Notes under the pieces: generated by a model
Databases searched by the model: none
What the model was told of the DNA's origin: nothing
Seen by the model: only the letters and a program-made list of their open reading frames with translations
NCBI RefSeq assembly: GCF_048820915.1
Contig: NZ_JBMERR010000016.1
Coordinates: 48,985 to 112,984, forward strand
Source of the DNA: Cribrihabitans_A pelagius
GTDB lineage: Bacteria; Pseudomonadota; Alphaproteobacteria; Rhodobacterales; Rhodobacteraceae
Length of the DNA stretch: 64,000 nt
Direction of reading: 5' to 3'
In this document: positions 9,260 to 18,152 of the stretch, one piece after another
Layout: each line of letters begins with the position of its first letter
Position numbering within the stretch: the first letter of the stretch is position 1
Program-made: the position numbers and the translations under genes

Positions 9260-10393
9260 TCAGCCCTGATGGATCAGGGTTGAGAATAGTTTGGGATCGA
9301 GGCTCACCGCCTTGAAGAGCTTGCCATGGGTCAGCACGCTCACAGCGTCATGGCTGTGCAGGCTTTCCTGATGGCTGGCGATGACGCGGAAGTCGCCGAT
9401 CCGGGGATCGCTCTGCAGGGCCTCGCAGAACAGCCGCGCCGCGTCCTCCACAAAGATCGGATTGGCGGCGTTCAGCTCGGCAAAGGCTTGTTCGTCCTCG
9501 CGCTTGACCATGACCTGAGTTTCGGTCGGCACCGCGCGGCGGCAGTGATCGATCAGGTCCTCGAACCACAGGCAGGGGCCCTCCGGGTCGTACTGCACCG
9601 AAATCCGCGCGACCGAGCGCTGCGAATGCGGGGTGGCGAGCTGGCCACGGGCCTGGCGGGCGTGTTCCGACAACTCCAGCGAGCATGGGCAGGTCGAGGA
9701 GTAGACATAGTCGAGATGCATGATCTTTTCGCGCACCCCGTCATGTTCAGACAGCTCCAGCGCGATATCGTAATACTGGTAGCCGCTGAGGCCCGAGCGC
9801 AGGCTGTCAACCTTCAGAGGGAAGGAGAAGCGCATCTGCAGCCGGGCATCGGGGCTGTCGAGGTCGCAGAGATAGTCGCCCAGCGCCGCTTCCATCACCT
9901 CGAAGCTGAAGGTGCGCTCGGCGTGCTTGTAGAAGGAGCGCATGATGCGCGACATGTTGATGCCCTTCTTTTCGGCATCGAGGCTCACGGTGCCGGTCAC
10001 GCTGGTCTCCAGCGTCAGGTCGCCGCCGTTGCGGGTGTGGAAGCGGATCGGCAGACGGAAGTTGGAGATCCCCACATGCTGAATCTGCTGGCGGGCGCCG
10101 CGGATCAGGCTGGTGGGGCCGTTCTGCAGGTCGGGCAGTGTGGCGCGGTAGGCCTCATCGGCCTGGAAGTCCGCAGGGTAGCGGCGCGACAGCTCCGGGT
10201 AGTTGGAGGCTGCGCGCCCCGGCAGCAGCCGGGCGACTGCCGGGTCAAGCTCGGCAATCTCGGTCTCGCTGGCGCTGACCGCCCAGGCCCGCAGCAGGTC
10301 CAGTGCAGCCGCCGCGGCGGCGCGGTCCGGGGACCCGGGGCCCGCGTCTTCACGTCCGGAGGAGTCGCCGCTGTCGCGGGGGTGCATGTTCAT
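9260..10393 (-). CDS. folE2: GTP cyclohydrolase IB (FolE2 type)
   Basis: 377 aa. FolE2 converts GTP to 7,8-dihydroneopterin triphosphate, the entry to folate and queuosine-type biosynthesis, and is unrelated in sequence to FolE. Family hallmarks are visible: the N-terminal LQNGPTSLIRGARQQ-like region, the cysteine segment STCPCSLELSEHARQ, the histidine-rich TPHSQRSVARI stretch and the C-terminal ASHQESLHSHDA. I used the ATG at 10393 with GGAAGGA upstream; the ATG at 10387 is an alternative. FolE2 tolerates metals other than zinc, so in many bacteria it serves under zinc limitation; no Zur site was recognised here. It follows metZ by 244 bases, with its own terminator. Confidence 0.93.
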   Translation of the reverse strand: MNMHPRDSGDSSGREDAGPGSPDRAAAAAALDLLRAWAVSASETEIAELDPAVARLLPGRAASNYPELSRRYPADFQADEAYRATLPDLQNGPTSLIRGARQQIQHVGISNFRLPIRFHTRNGGDLTLETSVTGTVSLDAEKKGINMSRIMRSFYKHAERTFSFEVMEAALGDYLCDLDSPDARLQMRFSFPLKVDSLRSGLSGYQYYDIALELSEHDGVREKIMHLDYVYSSTCPCSLELSEHARQARGQLATPHSQRSVARISVQYDPEGPCLWFEDLIDHCRRAVPTETQVMVKREDEQAFAELNAANPIFVEDAARLFCEALQSDPRIGDFRVIASHQESLHSHDAVSVLTHGKLFKAVSLDPKLFSTLIHQG

Positions 10394-10637
10394 TGGCGCA
10401 TGTCCTTCCACTGGCCGGCCCGGAACGGGACCGGCAGGCATCTGTCTTACCCTGTTACGCCGCAAAACTCAAAACGGATCGGTCAAATGCGGCAGAACCG
10501 GCTTTTAATCGGACCCCGCACCGTCCAAGCCGACGCTGCGGGCAGTAGGAGGCGCCTGCCCCGCTTCGCCTTTTAGCCAATCTAGCACAGGAATGATTTC
10601 CAAAAGGTGAACCGCAGCTCCCTGACCGCGGCCGGAC

Positions 10638-11840
10638 TCAGCCTTCTGCCGCCGCCAGCGCCGCCTTCAGGTCTGCGATCAGGTCTTCGGCATCCTCCAA
10701 TCCTACCGAGAAGCGCACCAGGCCCGGGGTGATTCCAAGCTCCTGCTTCAGCGCGTCGCTGAGGCGCTGGTGGGTGGTGGTGGCGGGATGCGTCGCAATG
10801 GATTTCGCATCGCCGAGGTTGTTGGAGATCACCGGGATCGTCATCGCGTTGAGGAAGCGGAAGGCCGCATCCTTGCCGCCTTTCAGGTCCAGCGACAGCA
10901 CGGTGCCGCCCTTGCCGCCGAGCTGGCTTTGCACCAGCGCGTTCTGGGCGTGGGCCGCGAGCCCCGGATAGATCGTGCGGTTCAGCGCCGGGTGCCCGTC
11001 CAGCGCCTGTGCGAGTTTCAGCGCAGTGTCGGCCTGGGCGTTGACCCGGAGCGTGATGGTTTCCAGCCCCTTCAGCATCACCCAGGCGTTGAACGGGCTC
11101 AAGCTGCCGCCGGTGTGCTTCATGTAGGGTTCCAGCGTGCCGCGGATGAAGTCCTTGCTGCCCAGCACCACACCGCCCAGCGCCCGGCCCTGGCCGTCGA
11201 TATGTTTGGTCGCGGAATAGACGACCACGTCCGCGCCCTGCGCAATGGCGTTGGAGAAGACCGGGGTGGAGAAGACATTGTCCACCACTACCGTGGCGCC
11301 TGCGGCATGGGAAATCTCTGCCACCGCGGCGATGTCGATCACTTCCAGCGTCGGGTTCGACATGCTCTCGAAAAACACGGCCTTGGTATCGGGGCGCACC
11401 GCGGCGCGCCACTGGTCCAGGTCGGTGCCGTCGACAAATGTCACCTCGACCCCGAACCGGGTGAGGATGGTTTCCAGGATATAGAGACAGGAGCCGAACA
11501 GCGCCTTTGCCGAGACCACATGGTCGCCCGCCTTCAGCATCGAGGTCAGCGCGCCGCTCACCGCCGCCATGCCGGACGCGGTGGCAAAGGCGTCTTCCGC
11601 CCCTTCCAGCGCGGCAATGCGCTCTTCGAACATTGCCACCGTGGGGTTGCCGTAACGGGCATAGATGAACTCGTCCGGGCCGGTCTCGATGAAGCGCGCC
11701 TCGGCCTGTTCGGCGCTGTCGTAGACAAAGCCCTGGGTCAGGAAGATCGCTTCGCTCACCTCGTTGTACTGGCTGCGGCGGGTGCCGCCGTGGACCATGC
11801 TGGTGCGGCTGTTCCAGGTGCTGTTTGCGTTGTCGCTCAT
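10638..11840 (-). CDS. metZ: O-succinylhomoserine sulfhydrylase
   Basis: 400 aa PLP enzyme of the Cys/Met metabolism family that makes homocysteine directly from O-succinylhomoserine and sulfide. The PLP lysine sits in YSATKHIDGQGR, and YARYGNPT, ATASGMAA and the C-terminal RFSVGLED motif are typical. The ATG at 11840 has AAGGAG upstream. A SAM-II aptamer and an intrinsic terminator in the leader indicate repression by S-adenosylmethionine. O-acetylhomoserine sulfhydrylase and cystathionine gamma-synthase are relatives; the sequence closely matches alphaproteobacterial MetZ. Confidence 0.92.
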   Translation of the reverse strand: MSDNANSTWNSRTSMVHGGTRRSQYNEVSEAIFLTQGFVYDSAEQAEARFIETGPDEFIYARYGNPTVAMFEERIAALEGAEDAFATASGMAAVSGALTSMLKAGDHVVSAKALFGSCLYILETILTRFGVEVTFVDGTDLDQWRAAVRPDTKAVFFESMSNPTLEVIDIAAVAEISHAAGATVVVDNVFSTPVFSNAIAQGADVVVYSATKHIDGQGRALGGVVLGSKDFIRGTLEPYMKHTGGSLSPFNAWVMLKGLETITLRVNAQADTALKLAQALDGHPALNRTIYPGLAAHAQNALVQSQLGGKGGTVLSLDLKGGKDAAFRFLNAMTIPVISNNLGDAKSIATHPATTTHQRLSDALKQELGITPGLVRFSVGLEDAEDLIADLKAALAAAEG

Positions 11841-11892
11841 CTCGTCACAGTCTCCTTCGCGCGGCGGGCGGCCGGGACGGACGCGCCGCAAC

Positions 11893-11925
11893 AAAAAACC
11901 CCCGATCGGCCAAGCGAAAGGGGGT
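11893..11925 (-). terminator. Intrinsic terminator in the metZ leader
   Basis: On the minus strand ACCCCC pairs with GGGGGT across a 16-base loop, followed by a run of T residues. It lies 13 bases 3' of the SAM-II aptamer and about 50 bases before the metZ start, the arrangement expected for riboswitch-controlled termination. Confidence 0.8.
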
Positions 11926-11937
11926 CCTTCACGTCCT

Positions 11938-11996
11938 GACCTCTTTAGCGGGAATGTTTAACGTGGCCCGCAATCCGGTAACAAATCGCCACGATC
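11938..11996 (-). ncRNA. SAM-II riboswitch aptamer upstream of metZ
   Basis: Read on the minus strand, the segment has the conserved SAM-II blocks in order: CGTGGCGATTTG, then CCGGATTGCGG, then GGCCACGTTAAAC, then CGCTAAAGAGG. CGTGG and CCACG close the P1 stem, and the A/T-rich loop and 3' purine-rich tail match the pseudoknot parts of the known fold. This class is characteristic of alphaproteobacteria and regulates methionine and SAM synthesis genes. The call was made by eye from the remembered consensus. Confidence 0.85.
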
Positions 11997-12081
11997 GATG
12001 TCTGTTCCCAATACGCACGGCTGCGGGCTTCGTCAAGCACCGGAGGCCGCATGGCACGCTGGAGCGGCGGGAGGCCCCGGA

Positions 12082-12702
12082 TCATTCCGCCGGGCCTGCC
12101 TCCTCTTTCTCCTCATCGATGCCGTATTTCTGCAGCAGCCCGCCCTGCAGCATGAAGAAAGCAAACATCGCAACCGGCAGGCCGAAGGTCTTGAAATAGA
12201 CCCAGGTCTCCTCGCTCTGGAAGCGCCAGATCAGTTCGTTTGCCACCGCCAGCGCCAGGAAAAAGCCGCAGAGCCTGCGGGTCAGGATCATCCAGCCCTC
12301 CTGCTCCAGCGGCATCACCTCCTCCATCACCACCTTGAGGTAGCTCTTGCCGCGCAGAAGGCCCGCGCCCAGGAGCCCGCCGAACAACAGGTAAAGCATC
12401 GTCGGCTTCATCTTGATGAAGCGGTCGTCATTGAGCCAGACCGACATGCCGCCGAACAGGACCACCAGCACCAGCGTTGCGAACTGCATCCTGGAGAGGT
12501 GCCCGGTCAGCTTCCACAGTGCCAGCGTCGAGGCGATCATCAACGGGATGAAAGCCGCGGTCACCACGATGAAGCCGCGGTACTCCTCGCCGCCGAGCAG
12601 GAAGACCTCGTCCTTGAGCCGCAGGTAGCCGATGAAGAACAGGACGATCGGGCCCAGTTCCAGAACCATCTTCAGGGTGGGGTTGATTTTACGGCCGGCC
12701 AT
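12082..12702 (-). CDS. yciB: YciB/IspZ-family inner membrane septation protein
   Basis: 206 aa with five predicted transmembrane helices. Conserved family segments include LELGPIVLFF near the N-terminus, DDRFIKMKPT in the middle and WRLCG-like/NELIWR segments later. YciB proteins affect cell envelope and division in gammaproteobacteria; the biochemical role is unsettled. It ends in an acidic EEKEEAGPAE tail. It follows an EamA permease gene by 29 bases in the same direction, so the two are probably co-transcribed. Confidence 0.88.
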   Translation of the reverse strand: MAGRKINPTLKMVLELGPIVLFFIGYLRLKDEVFLLGGEEYRGFIVVTAAFIPLMIASTLALWKLTGHLSRMQFATLVLVVLFGGMSVWLNDDRFIKMKPTMLYLLFGGLLGAGLLRGKSYLKVVMEEVMPLEQEGWMILTRRLCGFFLALAVANELIWRFQSEETWVYFKTFGLPVAMFAFFMLQGGLLQKYGIDEEKEEAGPAE

Positions 12703-12731
12703 TCATTCTCCTGACATTCTGCGGTGCGCGC

Positions 12732-13637
12732 TCAGGCGCTGCCCATCTCCACTATCACGGCGCCCAGCGCGATCAAAGCCATCAAGGCAATCCGGCGCGG
12801 GCCGACGGTTTCCTTCAGCACCAGCCAGCCAATCAGCGCGGCAAAGACTGTGGAGGTCTCGCGGAGCACCGCCGCTTCGCCCACCTTGTCGAGCCGGGTC
12901 GCCAGCATGATCGCCCCGAAGGAGGCAAAGGCCACCAGCCCGCCGAAGAAGCCCCGGATCATCAGCGGCCCCGGTGCGGGCGCTTCGGCCATGCGCTGCC
13001 AGCGGGCAAGGGCGATGACCGGGAACACCAGCCCGTCGATCATGAAGAACCAGGCGAGGAAAGTGAACGGGTCGGCTGTGGCGCGGATGCCGTAGGCGTC
13101 ATAGGTGGTATAAAGCGCCACGAACAGCCCGGTGATCACCGCGAGCACCAGGGCAATGCCCAGGGTCTCCCGCGCGCTGACGAGGAAGAGGAAGTTGTAG
13201 ACCGCCAGCCCGAAGATTCCGGCCAGAAGCACCGCAACGCCCAGCCATTGCGTGCCCGTGAAAGTCTCGCCGAACAGCAGGTAGGCGCCGATCACCGCAA
13301 ACAGCGGCCCGGTGCCGCGCACCACCGGGTAGACCACGGTATAGGCGCCCTTGGTATAGGCCAGCGCCTGGAACAGCTTGTAGAGCACATGGATCACCCA
13401 GGCGCCGAAGAAGATCAGCCACATGTGCGGCTCGGGCCAGGGCACCACGAAGAGCGCGAAGGGCGCCGCCATCGCGGCATAGGAGAAGTCGATCGCGCCG
13501 CGCGAAAGCCAGGGGTCATGGCGGCCCTTCTGCAGCGCGCCGAAGACCGCGTGCAGGAAGGCGGCCACCACGGCGAGGTACAGCGCCACCTGCTGCCCGC
13601 CTGCGGTGCCTTCAAGGGAAATCAGCCAATCGCTCAA
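12732..13637 (-). CDS. EamA-family (drug/metabolite transporter superfamily) permease
   Basis: 301 aa with about ten transmembrane helices in two EamA repeats. GALQKGRHDPW near the N-terminus and the C-terminal VGEAAVLRETSTVFAALIGW region are typical of a conserved alphaproteobacterial subgroup; the substrate is unknown. I chose a TTG start at 13637 because family similarity starts at SDWLISLEG and AAAAGG lies 8 bases upstream. The open frame runs to 13784, but that extension coincides with intergenic REP-like repeats and is unlikely to be translated. The yciB gene follows closely. Confidence 0.82.
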   Translation of the reverse strand: MSDWLISLEGTAGGQQVALYLAVVAAFLHAVFGALQKGRHDPWLSRGAIDFSYAAMAAPFALFVVPWPEPHMWLIFFGAWVIHVLYKLFQALAYTKGAYTVVYPVVRGTGPLFAVIGAYLLFGETFTGTQWLGVAVLLAGIFGLAVYNFLFLVSARETLGIALVLAVITGLFVALYTTYDAYGIRATADPFTFLAWFFMIDGLVFPVIALARWQRMAEAPAPGPLMIRGFFGGLVAFASFGAIMLATRLDKVGEAAVLRETSTVFAALIGWLVLKETVGPRRIALMALIALGAVIVEMGSA

Positions 13638-13663
13638 ATCAAATGCCTTTTCGCGGAGGAGAG

Positions 13664-13720
13664 CCCCCGGGGCTGCCTGCCCCAGGACCCCCGGGGATAT
13701 TTCCTGCAAGAGGACGAGTT
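13664..13720 (+). repeat. REP-like intergenic repeat, copy 1
   Basis: GC-rich stem (GGGGCTGCCTGCCCC) followed by ACCCCCGGGGATATTT and an AAGAGGACGAG tail. It shares the CCCCCGG-GATATTT core and purine tail with copies at 13786-13840 and 36691-36754. Such elements recur between genes in Roseobacter-group genomes. Confidence 0.65.
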
Positions 13721-13785
13721 GGGGTAAATCTATGTGGGCCAGGCCCGCGGCCGCCGGGGGTACTATAGCAGCCAGCGGGAGCAAG

Positions 13786-13840
13786 CCGGGGGTTTTCCAC
13801 CCCCGGACCCCCGGAGGATATTTTCAGCCAGAAGAAGCGG
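13786..13840 (+). repeat. REP-like intergenic repeat, copy 2
   Basis: GGGGGTTTTCCACCCCC hairpin, then ACCCCCGGAGGATATTTT and CAGCCAGAAGAAGC. Same orientation as the copy 70 bases to the left. A weaker third half-site (CGCGGGAATATCCGGGACGAG) begins near 13863. Confidence 0.65.
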
Positions 13841-13896
13841 CGGGACAGGTTTCCCTGCCCCGGCGCGGGAATATCCGGGACGAGGGAAAGGCCGGG

Positions 13897-15081
13897 TCAG
13901 GATTTTTCCAGGCCGGTGAGGGCGGCGGCAAATTCCTCCGGGTCGAAGGGGGCGAGGTCGTCGATCTGCTCGCCCACTCCGATGGCGTGGATCGGCAGGC
14001 CGAACTTGTCGGCCAGCGCCACCAGCACGCCGCCCTTGGCAGTGCCGTCGAGCTTGGTCATTACCAGGCCGGAGACATCGGCCAGCTTCTGGAAGGTCGC
14101 AACCTGGGAGAGCGCGTTCTGGCCGGTGGTGGCATCGAGCACAAGGAGCGTGTTATGCGGCGCGGTTTCGTCCTTCTTGCGGATCACCCGGACGATCTTG
14201 GCCAGCTCCTCCATCAGGTCGGCGCGGTTTTGCAGACGGCCGGCGGTGTCGATCATCAGAAGGTCGGCGCCTTCCTCCTGCGCCTTGGTCAGCGCATCGA
14301 AGGCCAGCGATGCCGGGTCGGACCCTTCAGGCGCGGTCAGCACCGGCACCCCGGCGCGGCCGCCCCAGACCTGCAGCTGCTCCACCGCGGCGGCGCGGAA
14401 GGTGTCGCCCGCTGCGATCACCACCTGCTTGCCGGCCGCCTTGAACTGGCTCGCGAGCTTGCCGATGGTGGTGGTCTTGCCCGAGCCATTGACACCGACC
14501 ACCAGCACCACCTGCGGCCGCTTGGAATAGATCGGCAGCGGCTTGGCAACGGGTTCCATGATGCGGGCGATCTCCCGTGCAAGGAGCTCCTTGATCTCGC
14601 GGCTGGAGACCCGCTTGCCCAAGCGGCCCTCCGCCAGGTTAGAGGTGACGCGCAGCGCGGTATCGACCCCCATGTCGGCGGCGATCAGCAGCTCCTCGAT
14701 CTGCTCCAGCATGTCGTCGTCCAGCGCCCGGCGCGGCTCCTCCGGGGCGGCGCGGCCGATCAGGCGGCCGAGCAGGCCCGGGGTTTTCGGTGCAGGGGCG
14801 GCGGGCGCAGGTTCGGCGGGGGCCGGTTTCCGCGCCGGTCCGGGGGCAGCTTCGCGTCCGGGCTCGGGCGCTGCTTCGGGCTCCGGGGCCGGTGACGGGA
14901 CGGGAGACGGCACTGGCGCCGGCGCGGGCTGCTCGGGCGTCACCGCGGGCGAATCGGCCAGAGCCTTTGCCGCCTGCTCCGGAACGGGTGCCGCGCCCTC
15001 CTCGACAATCGCATCGAGCCCCTGCTCGAGTTTGGAGGAAGATTTGAACAGCCGGTCCTTGAGCTTCGAGAAAAACGCCAT
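13897..15081 (-). CDS. ftsY: Signal recognition particle receptor FtsY
   Basis: 394 aa. The N-terminal 120 residues are a Pro/Ala/Glu-rich linker, followed by the four-helix N domain and the SRP GTPase G domain. GTPase motifs are clear: GVNGSGKTTT (G1), DTAGRLQN (G3) and TKLDGTAKGG (G4). FtsY docks ribosome-bound SRP at the membrane so that inner-membrane proteins can be handed to SecYEG. The start at 15081 gives MAFFSKLKDRLF, a typical amphipathic membrane-contact beginning. A YhhN gene lies upstream in the same direction. Confidence 0.96.
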   Translation of the reverse strand: MAFFSKLKDRLFKSSSKLEQGLDAIVEEGAAPVPEQAAKALADSPAVTPEQPAPAPVPSPVPSPAPEPEAAPEPGREAAPGPARKPAPAEPAPAAPAPKTPGLLGRLIGRAAPEEPRRALDDDMLEQIEELLIAADMGVDTALRVTSNLAEGRLGKRVSSREIKELLAREIARIMEPVAKPLPIYSKRPQVVLVVGVNGSGKTTTIGKLASQFKAAGKQVVIAAGDTFRAAAVEQLQVWGGRAGVPVLTAPEGSDPASLAFDALTKAQEEGADLLMIDTAGRLQNRADLMEELAKIVRVIRKKDETAPHNTLLVLDATTGQNALSQVATFQKLADVSGLVMTKLDGTAKGGVLVALADKFGLPIHAIGVGEQIDDLAPFDPEEFAAALTGLEKS

Positions 15082-15170
15082 CTTGGTCTCCGCACAGAAG
15101 GTTGGCTTTGGGTTTGTCCTTCACCTAATGCGGTTTCCGCCGGAGTGCAAAGCGCAAGCGCGCGGGCGGA

Positions 15171-15827
15171 TCAGGAAAACAGGGCGGTGAAACCGGCCTG
15201 CGCGCCCCAGTAAAGTACCCAGACCGCAAAGGGCGTGACCCGCCGCAGGCGGTGGGATTGGGGCAGCACGAAGGTTTCAACCGCCAGCACGATGTCCGAC
15301 AACATGAAGGCGCAGGCAGCGGCGAAGACCGCCGCACCGAAGGCTCCGGGCAGGCTCAGCGCGGCAAAGCCCATCGCCAGGATCACCGGAATATAGCCAA
15401 GAACGGCGCCCTTGAGCGGCCCGGCCCGGGGTGCGAGCAGCAGGGCCATCGCCAGTCCCGGGAGTGCCAGCGCGCCCGCCGCCGCAAGGCCCGGCAGTTC
15501 CAGAAGGCGCGCCGGATCGCTGCCGTCCCGGGTCAGGAACAGGGCCGCATAGACAAGATGCCCGGCGGCAAAAGCACCAACTCCTGCCAGAAAGGCACCC
15601 TCCCCCTCGCGCGAGAGCAGGAGATCGCCGAGCGCGCAGAGCCCAAGGGCCGCAACCAGCAGCGCCGGCGCACTGGCGGCCAAGGCGCCCAGCGCCAGCA
15701 GCAGCACTGCGCCAGTCTTGGCGATGCTGCGCAGAGGGCCAGGCGGGCGCGCCGCCAGGAGGAGGTACCAGAACGCCAGCGCCGCCGCCCCGGCCCAGAG
15801 GGTCCGGGGATCTGTCAGTATGTCCAT
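15171..15827 (-). CDS. YhhN/TMEM86-family membrane protein, lysoplasmalogenase-like
   Basis: 218 aa, very hydrophobic, about eight transmembrane helices. CALGDLLL in the middle and the C-terminal MLSDIVLAVETFVLP segment are conserved in the YhhN family, whose mammalian member TMEM86B hydrolyses lysoplasmalogens. Bacterial function is not established, so only the family can be asserted. It precedes ftsY by 89 bases on the same strand. Upstream is a divergent small exported-protein gene. Confidence 0.8.
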   Translation of the reverse strand: MDILTDPRTLWAGAAALAFWYLLLAARPPGPLRSIAKTGAVLLLALGALAASAPALLVAALGLCALGDLLLSREGEGAFLAGVGAFAAGHLVYAALFLTRDGSDPARLLELPGLAAAGALALPGLAMALLLAPRAGPLKGAVLGYIPVILAMGFAALSLPGAFGAAVFAAACAFMLSDIVLAVETFVLPQSHRLRRVTPFAVWVLYWGAQAGFTALFS

Positions 15828-15980
15828 TGCCTGCCTCCTGTTCCGCGCCTACGCCCGGCTCCGGCCCAGCTAACCCGGGACGGGCGGCGCGGGTCAAAGG
15901 TGACCTTGCGGGAGCTGTTTGGCCTGCGGGCGCCCCGATAGTCCTTGGCCGCAGGCGCGGAGCTCTGGCACAGTGGCGCC

Positions 15981-16397
15981 ATGCGCTGGCTGTTGCTGAT
16001 TCTCATCATCCCCGCACTGCTTGGCCCCTTGGCGCCGGGCGGCAGCCGGGCCGCGGCGGCGCCGCTGGGGGCGGAGGAGTTCGAACGCTATACGCAGGGG
16101 CGCACGCTTTACTACGGCTATGGCGGCACGCTTTACGGGGTGGAGCGCTACCTGCCGGACCGCCGCGTGATCTGGTCCTTTCTCGATGGCAACTGCCAGG
16201 AAGGCCGTTGGTACGAGGACGCGGGCCAGATCTGTTTCGTCTACATCAACCGCGACGAGCCGCAGTGCTGGAGTTTCGAACTGAGCCCGCGCGGGCTGAC
16301 CGCGCGGTTTGAGAACGACCCCGCCGCAACCGAGCTCTACGAGGCCGAGGATATCGGCGAGGATATGCTCTGCTACGGGCCCGACACCGGGGTTTGA
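15981..16397 (+). CDS. Small exported protein of unknown function
   Basis: 138 aa. A signal peptide covers roughly the first 25 residues (MRWLLLILIIPALLGPL, ending at an Ala-rich cleavage region). The mature part is Tyr/Asp/Glu rich with four cysteines (DGNCQEG, GQICFVY, EPQCWSF, DMLCYG) that could form two disulfides in the periplasm. I do not recognise a named family, but the pattern is common in Rhodobacteraceae secreted proteins. The start at 15981 is the first codon that gives a proper signal peptide; 12 earlier codons are open but unlike a signal sequence. Convergent with xseA. Confidence 0.7.
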   Translation: MRWLLLILIIPALLGPLAPGGSRAAAAPLGAEEFERYTQGRTLYYGYGGTLYGVERYLPDRRVIWSFLDGNCQEGRWYEDAGQICFVYINRDEPQCWSFELSPRGLTARFENDPAATELYEAEDIGEDMLCYGPDTGV

Positions 16398-16446
16398 GGT
16401 CCGGCCCGGGGGCCGTGAGGCTGAGTGCCGCCCCCGCAAACGCGGA

Positions 16447-17961
16447 TCAGAACAGCGAGTCCTGGCCGCCCTTGGGCGGGGTCTCGGGCCCATCGGGCGA
16501 GGCGTGGCCTGCACCGGAGGCGCCCGTGCCCGCGCGTTCTGCGCCCAGATCCAGCGTGCCGTCGGCAAATTCGATTTGCAGCGGACCGGCGCCGGCCGCG
16601 GCGGCTCTTGTGGTCAGCACCAGGCCTTCGGAGCGGACCACCGCATAACCGCGCGCCAGCGTTGCCTTGTAGCTGAGGATCTCCAGCTGGCGCCCTGCTG
16701 CGGCGAGGCTCTGGCGGCGGCGGTCGGCACGCTGGCGCTCGGCTGCGTCCAGCCGCTGGCCAAGCTGGGCGATACGGTCTTTTTGCTGCGCGATTTCGCG
16801 CTGGATCGGGCGAAGGCTCAGCCGCGACGACAGGTATTGCAGCCGGTCGCGGCGCGCTTGCACCAGCCCGCGCAGGGTGGCCGGGCGCAAGGTGGCCGCG
16901 GCCTCGCTCAGGTGCAGGCGGCGGCGCTGCACGCCCGCGGTGAGCGCATCCGGCAGCCGCGTCGCAATCCGGTCGAGCCGCTGGCGCGGGGTCTCCAGCA
17001 GCGTGTCCGGGCGCGGCAGCGCGCGGGCCAGGTCGCTCAGCCGCTGGCGGCGCAGCTGCACGGCCTGGCCCGCGACGCGGGCCAGCCGTGCGCCCTGCGC
17101 CTCGGCCCAGGCCATCAGCTCCAGCCGCACTGGCACCGCCAGTTCGGCCGCCGCGGTGGGGGTGGGCGCGCGCCGGTCGGAAACAAAGTCGATCAGAGTG
17201 GTGTCGGTCTCATGCCCCACCGCCGAGATCAGCGGGATCTGCGAAGCGGCGGCGGCGCGGGCCACGGCCTCCTCGTTGAAGCCCCAGAGATCCTCGATCG
17301 AGCCGCCGCCGCGGGCCACAATGATCAGATCCGGGCGCGGCAAAGCCCCGCCGGGGGTGAGCCGGTTGAAGCCCTCGATGGCGCGGGCGACTTCGGGCGC
17401 GCAGTTGCGGCCCTGCACCGCAACCGGCCAGACCAGCACCTTGCGCGGAAACCGCTCGCGCAGGCGGTGCAGGATGTCGCGGATCACAGCGCCCGAGGGC
17501 GAGGTGACGACGCCGATGATATGCGGCAGGTAGGGCAGCGGCTTCTTGCGGGCAGGCGCAAACAGGCCTTCCGCCTCCAGCTGCTTCTTGCGCTTCTCCA
17601 GAAGCGCCATCAGCGCGCCCTGCCCGGCCGCCGCGGCTTCCTCGACGTTGAGGTTGTACTTGGACTGCGCCCCGAAGGCGGTGAGCCGGCCGGTGACGAT
17701 CACCTCCAGTCCCTCCTCCGGCACCACCGAAAGCCCGGCGATCTGCCCCTTCCAGGTGGTGCAGGCCAGGACGTTGCGGTCGTCCTTGATGTCGAAATAG
17801 AGGTGCCCGGAGCGGGCCTTGAACACCCGCCCCACCTCGCCGCGCACCCGGACCCGGCCGAAGGTTCCCTCCAGCGTGCGCTTCACGGCGCCGGAGATCT
17901 CGGAAACGGTGAATTCGGGGGCGTTCTGCCCCGGCTGCGGGTCGTCGAACAGGTCGGACAA
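16447..17961 (-). CDS. xseA: Exodeoxyribonuclease VII large subunit
   Basis: 504 aa. An N-terminal OB fold (FTVSEISGAVKRTLEGTFG then VRVRGEVG) is followed by the catalytic exonuclease VII domain with GVVTSPSGAVIRDI, IIVARGGGSIEDLWGFNEE and GHETDTTLIDFVSD, then a long Arg-rich helical region. With XseB it degrades single-stranded DNA. A TTG start at 17961 is best supported: AGGAG lies eight bases before it and SDLFDD is the usual beginning. The frame extends further upstream into purD leader sequence without family similarity. xseB is not in the window. Divergent from purD. Confidence 0.93.
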   Translation of the reverse strand: MSDLFDDPQPGQNAPEFTVSEISGAVKRTLEGTFGRVRVRGEVGRVFKARSGHLYFDIKDDRNVLACTTWKGQIAGLSVVPEEGLEVIVTGRLTAFGAQSKYNLNVEEAAAAGQGALMALLEKRKKQLEAEGLFAPARKKPLPYLPHIIGVVTSPSGAVIRDILHRLRERFPRKVLVWPVAVQGRNCAPEVARAIEGFNRLTPGGALPRPDLIIVARGGGSIEDLWGFNEEAVARAAAASQIPLISAVGHETDTTLIDFVSDRRAPTPTAAAELAVPVRLELMAWAEAQGARLARVAGQAVQLRRQRLSDLARALPRPDTLLETPRQRLDRIATRLPDALTAGVQRRRLHLSEAAATLRPATLRGLVQARRDRLQYLSSRLSLRPIQREIAQQKDRIAQLGQRLDAAERQRADRRRQSLAAAGRQLEILSYKATLARGYAVVRSEGLVLTTRAAAAGAGPLQIEFADGTLDLGAERAGTGASGAGHASPDGPETPPKGGQDSLF

Positions 17962-18152
17962 GGGGTGCTCTCCTGCGTCTCTTGGGGGACGGTTTCGGGG
18001 TTTGCGGCGGCGCGCCCGCCCCGGGGGTTCTTGTTTTGCCGTGGCGCGCAGCATAGAACCCGCCGCAAGCATGGCAAGCCCCGGCCGCGCGGCCGGGGGA
18101 AATGGCAGCAAGACGCCGGGGCGGGTCCCGGACGGCAGAACGGAGCGCGGCA

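Noticed and set aside
10394..10637. Leader of folE2 considered as a tetrahydrofolate (THF-II) riboswitch
   Set aside because: The conserved blocks of that class were not found; only a weak hairpin and a poor promoter-like TTGACC are present.
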